Shown one piece after another: positions 6,562 to 9,528 of a stretch of DNA of 9,528 nucleotides. The position numbers were made by a program, and so were the translations under genes. Where the stretch lies: contig JAPORI010000120.1 in the NCBI GenBank assembly GCA_026710225.1, positions 1 to 9,528 of the forward strand, read 5' to 3'. The first letter of the stretch is position 1. Each line of letters opens with the position of its first letter. This DNA is from Betaproteobacteria bacterium (GTDB taxonomy: Bacteria > Pseudomonadota > Gammaproteobacteria > Tethybacterales > Tethybacteraceae). Under the pieces are notes generated by a model. The model was not told where the DNA came from. It did not search any database and saw nothing but the letters and a program-made list of their open reading frames with translations.

Positions 6562-7184
6562 GCCGCGGCCTGGCCAGAATGCTGGGCGAAACCAGCATCA
6601 GCGACGAGGAGATTCTCGATGCCTTCGCCCAGGTGCCGCGCCAGGAGTTTCTCGACGACAGTCTCAAGAGCCGCTGGCTGGACAACATGGCATTTCCAAT
6701 CGGACACGCCCAGACCACTTCCCAGCCGGAAGTGATGGCCAGAATGCTCGAACTGGTCTGGAATCGCAAGCACAGCCGGCAGGCCTTGGAAGTCGGAGCC
6801 GGCTGCGGCTACATGGCCGCCCTGCTTGCGCGGCTATACAAGCAGGTCGTCGCCGTCGAAAGAATCCGCGCTCTGGCGGTTGCCGCCGACCACCGGCTGA
6901 AGACTCTTGGTTACAATAATGTGCGCATCGTGCATGGAGACGGAAAACTGGGCATTCCCGATGGCTCGGGATTTGACGCAATCATCGTGAGCGCCGCGGC
7001 AACGCAGGCGCCGGAGCCGTTGCTCGCGCAACTGTCTGGCCGCGGCCGGCTGGTAATTCCCGAAAAAAGCGGCGCCGGTGCAGAGCATCTGGTGCTCTAT
7101 CGCAAGAATGCCGGCAAGATTACCCGCAGCGAACACGACCGGGTAAGTTTCGTCCCGTTGCTCAGCGGCAAGGAATCCCGATGA
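6549..7184 (+). CDS. pcm: Protein-L-isoaspartate O-methyltransferase
   Basis: The enzyme methylates L-isoaspartyl residues formed in ageing proteins, using S-adenosylmethionine, and so starts their repair. With the ATG at 6549 the protein has 211 residues (E. coli 208) and aligns from the first helix (SRGLARML, VPRQEFLDD). Family motifs: AQTTSQPEVMARMLELV (substrate loop), ALEVGAGCGYMAALLA (SAM motif I), VERIRAL (post I), HGDGKLG, and FDAIIVSAA followed by GRGRLVIP. AGGAG at 6533-6537, 11 nt upstream, supports this start; an in-frame ATG at 6504 lies inside surE, lacks a Shine-Dalgarno sequence and would add 15 unrelated residues. The stop overlaps the nlpD start as ATGA. Confidence 0.95.
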   Translation: MAALSRGLARMLGETSISDEEILDAFAQVPRQEFLDDSLKSRWLDNMAFPIGHAQTTSQPEVMARMLELVWNRKHSRQALEVGAGCGYMAALLARLYKQVVAVERIRALAVAADHRLKTLGYNNVRIVHGDGKLGIPDGSGFDAIIVSAAATQAPEPLLAQLSGRGRLVIPEKSGAGAEHLVLYRKNAGKITRSEHDRVSFVPLLSGKESR

Positions 7185-8182
7185 GGCGCCACCCGACCTT
7201 GATTATCGCGGCTCTTGCCGGCGCGACAGCCCTGGCTCTGGGCGGCTGCACCACCAGCGGCTCGCCGGCCCCGGCACAGGAATTCGATGCCCTGAAAGGC
7301 AGCATCATCGATCCGAACCGGCCAGTGCAGCGGCCGAAAACCCACACGGTAGCACCGGGCGAGACCTTGATCGAAATAGCGACCAACTATGGCCTTGACT
7401 ACCGCGAACTGGCGCGCTGGAACCTGATATCGAATCCCAATCTCATCGAGGTCGGTCAGGCACTGAAACTCTCCTCAAGTGGCGTCGAGCCGGAAGTCCA
7501 GGCGGTGCGGACCAGTTCGCAAGCCGGAACGCCGCAGGTGCGGCGCACCAGCGCCGCCGAACTCGAAGCGCTGCGCAACGCGCCGCTGCCGCAGGTCGAT
7601 CCGCAGGCGCCACAGGTGCGCCGCCGCCAAAAGTTCATCGGCGAATCCGGCGAGCGTGCCGGCGGCGATATGGTGCTGCTAAACGAGCCGCGCGCGCAAA
7701 AGCTGCCCTACTCTGAAGAAGCTCGCCAGCGGCTGACCAAAGATGCCCGCCGCAGCCCGGCGGTCCCGGCTAGCCTGCCGGCTACCCGGGCGCCGGTCAA
7801 CAAGCGCACCGAAGGGAACATTGTCTGGAGCTGGCCGACCGATGGCAAGGTGGTCAAGAACTTCGGATCCGGCAACAAGGGCATCGACATAGTTGCTGAG
7901 CGCGGCAGTCCGATTCTGGCAAGCGCCAACGGTGAGGTAATCTATGTCGGCTCCGGCATCGAGGGCTTCGGCCAGTCAATCATCGTCCGGCATGCAAACG
8001 AGTATGTCAGCCTGTATGCCCACAACGATCAGATCTTCGTTGCCGAAGGCGACAAGGTCAAGCGCGGTGAACCGATCGCGGCCATGGGCGACAGCGGCGC
8101 CCGCTCGGTAGGGCTGCACTTTCAAATCAGACGCGGCGTTGAAAACTACGATCCGCGCCGCTTCCTGCCCAAAAACCCCTGA
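7181..8182 (+). CDS. nlpD: NlpD-like lipoprotein, LysM plus degenerate M23 (LytM) domain
   Basis: The protein has 333 residues. A lipoprotein signal peptide ends in lipobox LGGC (Cys23), so it is probably anchored to the outer membrane facing the periplasm. A LysM peptidoglycan-binding domain spans about 53-97 (HTVAPGETLIEIATNYGL to VGQALKL). A low-complexity linker (about 98-210) contains repeated PQV units. The C-terminal M23 domain (about 213-330) has NKGIDI at 232-237, where active enzymes have HxGxD, and HND at 281-283 instead of HxH. Only Asp236, His281 and His313 (LHFQIR) remain, the same degenerate pattern as E. coli NlpD. It is therefore expected to activate an amidase (AmiC type) during septum splitting rather than cut peptidoglycan itself. 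AAGGAA at 7170-7175 is a good ribosome-binding site. In relatives rpoS follows; here it does not. Confidence 0.94.
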   Translation: MRRHPTLIIAALAGATALALGGCTTSGSPAPAQEFDALKGSIIDPNRPVQRPKTHTVAPGETLIEIATNYGLDYRELARWNLISNPNLIEVGQALKLSSSGVEPEVQAVRTSSQAGTPQVRRTSAAELEALRNAPLPQVDPQAPQVRRRQKFIGESGERAGGDMVLLNEPRAQKLPYSEEARQRLTKDARRSPAVPASLPATRAPVNKRTEGNIVWSWPTDGKVVKNFGSGNKGIDIVAERGSPILASANGEVIYVGSGIEGFGQSIIVRHANEYVSLYAHNDQIFVAEGDKVKRGEPIAAMGDSGARSVGLHFQIRRGVENYDPRRFLPKNP

Positions 8183-8197
8183 GCCTGATTGACCGCT

Positions 8198-9528
8198 TTA
8201 GTTGGCGGCCGGAAAATCGAAAGTTATCTTGCCGGCTTTTGCTGCAATCCGGATCATGCAGCCTTCCTCCCACTTGCCGGACAGCACCGCTTCAGCCAGC
8301 GGCGTCTCGACCATCGACTGGATGGAGCGCTTGAGCGGCCGGGCTCCGTAACTGGGATCGAAACCGGCTTCGGCCAGGGTCTCGACGACTTGCGGGGAGT
8401 ATTGGACATTGTACTTCTGCCGAGCGAGCCTGGCAACCAAAAGATCAAGCTGCATCCTGGCTATTGCGCCAACGATCTTCTTGCCCAGACCGTTGAATAC
8501 CAGGATCTCGTCAAGCCGATTGAGAAACTCCGGCTTGAAATAGGCGCGCACCTGAGCCAGCACTTGGGCGCGGACCTCCTCATCCACCTTGCCTGACAGG
8601 TCGCCGGAACCCAGATTGGAAGTCAGCACCAGCACCGTGTTGCGGAAATCGACGGTGCGCCCCTGGCCGTCGGTGAGGCGCCCCTCATCAAGCACTTGCA
8701 GCAGGATGTTGAAAATGTCCGGATGCGCCTTTTCAAGCTCGTCAAGCAAGATTACCGAATAGGGACGGCGGCGCACCGCTTCGGTGAGTTGGCCGCCCTC
8801 CTCGTAGCCGACATAACCCGGCGGCGCACCGATCAGGCGGGCGACCGAGTGCTTTTCGCCGTATTCGCTCATGTCGATGCGGACCATCTGCCGGTCGCTG
8901 CCGAACATGAAATCGGCGGTCGCCTTGGCCAGCTCGGTCTTGCCTACACCGGTCGGACCCAGAAAAAGAAAGCTGCCGATCGGACGGTTGGGATCGGCAA
9001 TTCCGGTACGCGAGCGCAGCACCGCGGCGGCAACCGCATCGACCGCGGCATCCTGATCAAGCACCCGGCCGCGCAGCGCTTTTGCCATGCCCAGCAGCCG
9101 CTTGCGCTCGCTGCCCAGCATCCGCACCGCCGGGATTCCGGTAGCGCGAGACACCACCGCCGCGATATCATCCTCACCCACCTCGACGCTGCTCATCTGC
9201 TCACCGCTTGCCGAAAGCAAATGCTGCTCGCGCTTGGCAAGTTCGGGCAACTTGCTGTTCTTTATCTCGGCGGCGGCCTCGAAGCTGCCCGCCTGGGTCA
9301 TCCTTTCCAGTTCGGCATTGAGCGCTTCACGCTCCTGCTTGATGCGCGTCAGCTCCTGACGCTGCTCGTTCTCCTTTTGCCATCTTTCCTTGAGTAGCAG
9401 ATGCTGCTCGTTGGCCGCGGCAATCTCCCGGTCCAGCTCCTCAAGACGCTGCCGGGAAGCACTGTCTTCCTCGCGCTTCAAGGAGGCATGCTCCATGCCC
9501 AGCAAAGCCAGCCGCCGTTCAAGCAACT
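8198..9528 (-). CDS. clpB: ATP-dependent disaggregase ClpB, C-terminal half (5' end outside window)
   Basis: ClpB is a hexameric AAA+ chaperone that pulls polypeptides out of aggregates together with DnaK. The window holds about 443 codons of an expected 860 or so; the frame is open to the window edge. The N-terminal part here is the coiled-coil middle domain (Glu/Arg-rich, about 8-110) that docks DnaK. The second AAA+ module follows: RATGIPAVRML, Walker A GPTGVGKT (8936-8959), pore loop GYVGYEEGG (about 8792-8819), Walker B VILLDE (8738-8755), TSNLGS, arginine-finger region KPEFLNRLDE, and sensor 2 GARPLKR. All key catalytic motifs of this module are intact and it aligns with E. coli ClpB without gaps of note. 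It converges on nlpD with 15 nt between the stops. Its promoter (often heat-shock controlled) is not in the window. Confidence 0.97.
   Translation of the reverse strand, partial: LLERRLALLGMEHASLKREEDSASRQRLEELDREIAAANEQHLLLKERWQKENEQRQELTRIKQEREALNAELERMTQAGSFEAAAEIKNSKLPELAKREQHLLSASGEQMSSVEVGEDDIAAVVSRATGIPAVRMLGSERKRLLGMAKALRGRVLDQDAAVDAVAAAVLRSRTGIADPNRPIGSFLFLGPTGVGKTELAKATADFMFGSDRQMVRIDMSEYGEKHSVARLIGAPPGYVGYEEGGQLTEAVRRRPYSVILLDELEKAHPDIFNILLQVLDEGRLTDGQGRTVDFRNTVLVLTSNLGSGDLSGKVDEEVRAQVLAQVRAYFKPEFLNRLDEILVFNGLGKKIVGAIARMQLDLLVARLARQKYNVQYSPQVVETLAEAGFDPSYGARPLKRSIQSMVETPLAEAVLSGKWEEGCMIRIAAKAGKITFDFPAAN

Noticed and set aside
8696..9397. Open frame of 233 codons on the plus strand within clpB
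   Set aside because: It is antisense to a well-conserved AAA+ domain; its translation shows no family features.
1..9528. CRISPR array, insertion sequence, phage or defence genes
   Set aside because: No spaced direct repeats, transposase or integrase motifs, or toxin-antitoxin or nuclease genes were seen; nearly all of the window is accounted for by housekeeping genes.

Overview
This window looks like a piece of a proteobacterial chromosome, most likely beta- or gammaproteobacterial, of fairly high GC (about 60 % by eye). The basis is gene order: rpmI-rplT-pheS-pheT-ihfA-merR-like-tRNA-Pro is a classic block of those classes, and surE-pcm-nlpD is a second one. Several proteins (L20, IHF-alpha, the PheT tRNA-binding domain, L-isoaspartyl methyltransferase) differ noticeably from their E. 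coli counterparts, which suggests a divergent or fast-evolving lineage. I cannot name a genus.

Layout: (1) 1-939, the 3' part of a membrane-anchored family 2 glycosyltransferase, lower in GC than the rest. (2) 940-1025, a short gap with a good TATAAT box in front of the ribosomal genes. (3) 1026-5656, a tightly packed plus-strand translation block: L35, L20, both phenylalanyl-tRNA synthetase subunits, an IHF-alpha-like DNA-bending protein and a small MerR-family regulator. Gaps are 4-15 nt, or 4-nt ATGA overlaps. (4) 5684-5760, tRNA-Pro with anticodon GGG and an encoded CCA. (5) 5785-8182, surE-pcm-nlpD, coupled by overlaps: nucleotide phosphatase, protein-repair methyltransferase, and a cell-wall amidase-activator lipoprotein. 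(6) 8198-9528, minus strand, the C-terminal half of the disaggregase ClpB, convergent with nlpD and separated from it by 15 nt.

The genes are housekeeping: translation (L35, L20, PheRS, tRNA-Pro), nucleoid architecture (IHF), stress survival and protein repair (SurE, Pcm, ClpB), and cell separation (NlpD). I found no defence system, CRISPR array, insertion sequence, prophage or novel multi-gene system. The points worth a second look are: a 26-bp perfect palindrome inside pheT, lying exactly where the usual HPNADKL motif has been lost; the absence of thrS-infC upstream of rpmI and of rpoS downstream of nlpD; and a divergent IHF-alpha.
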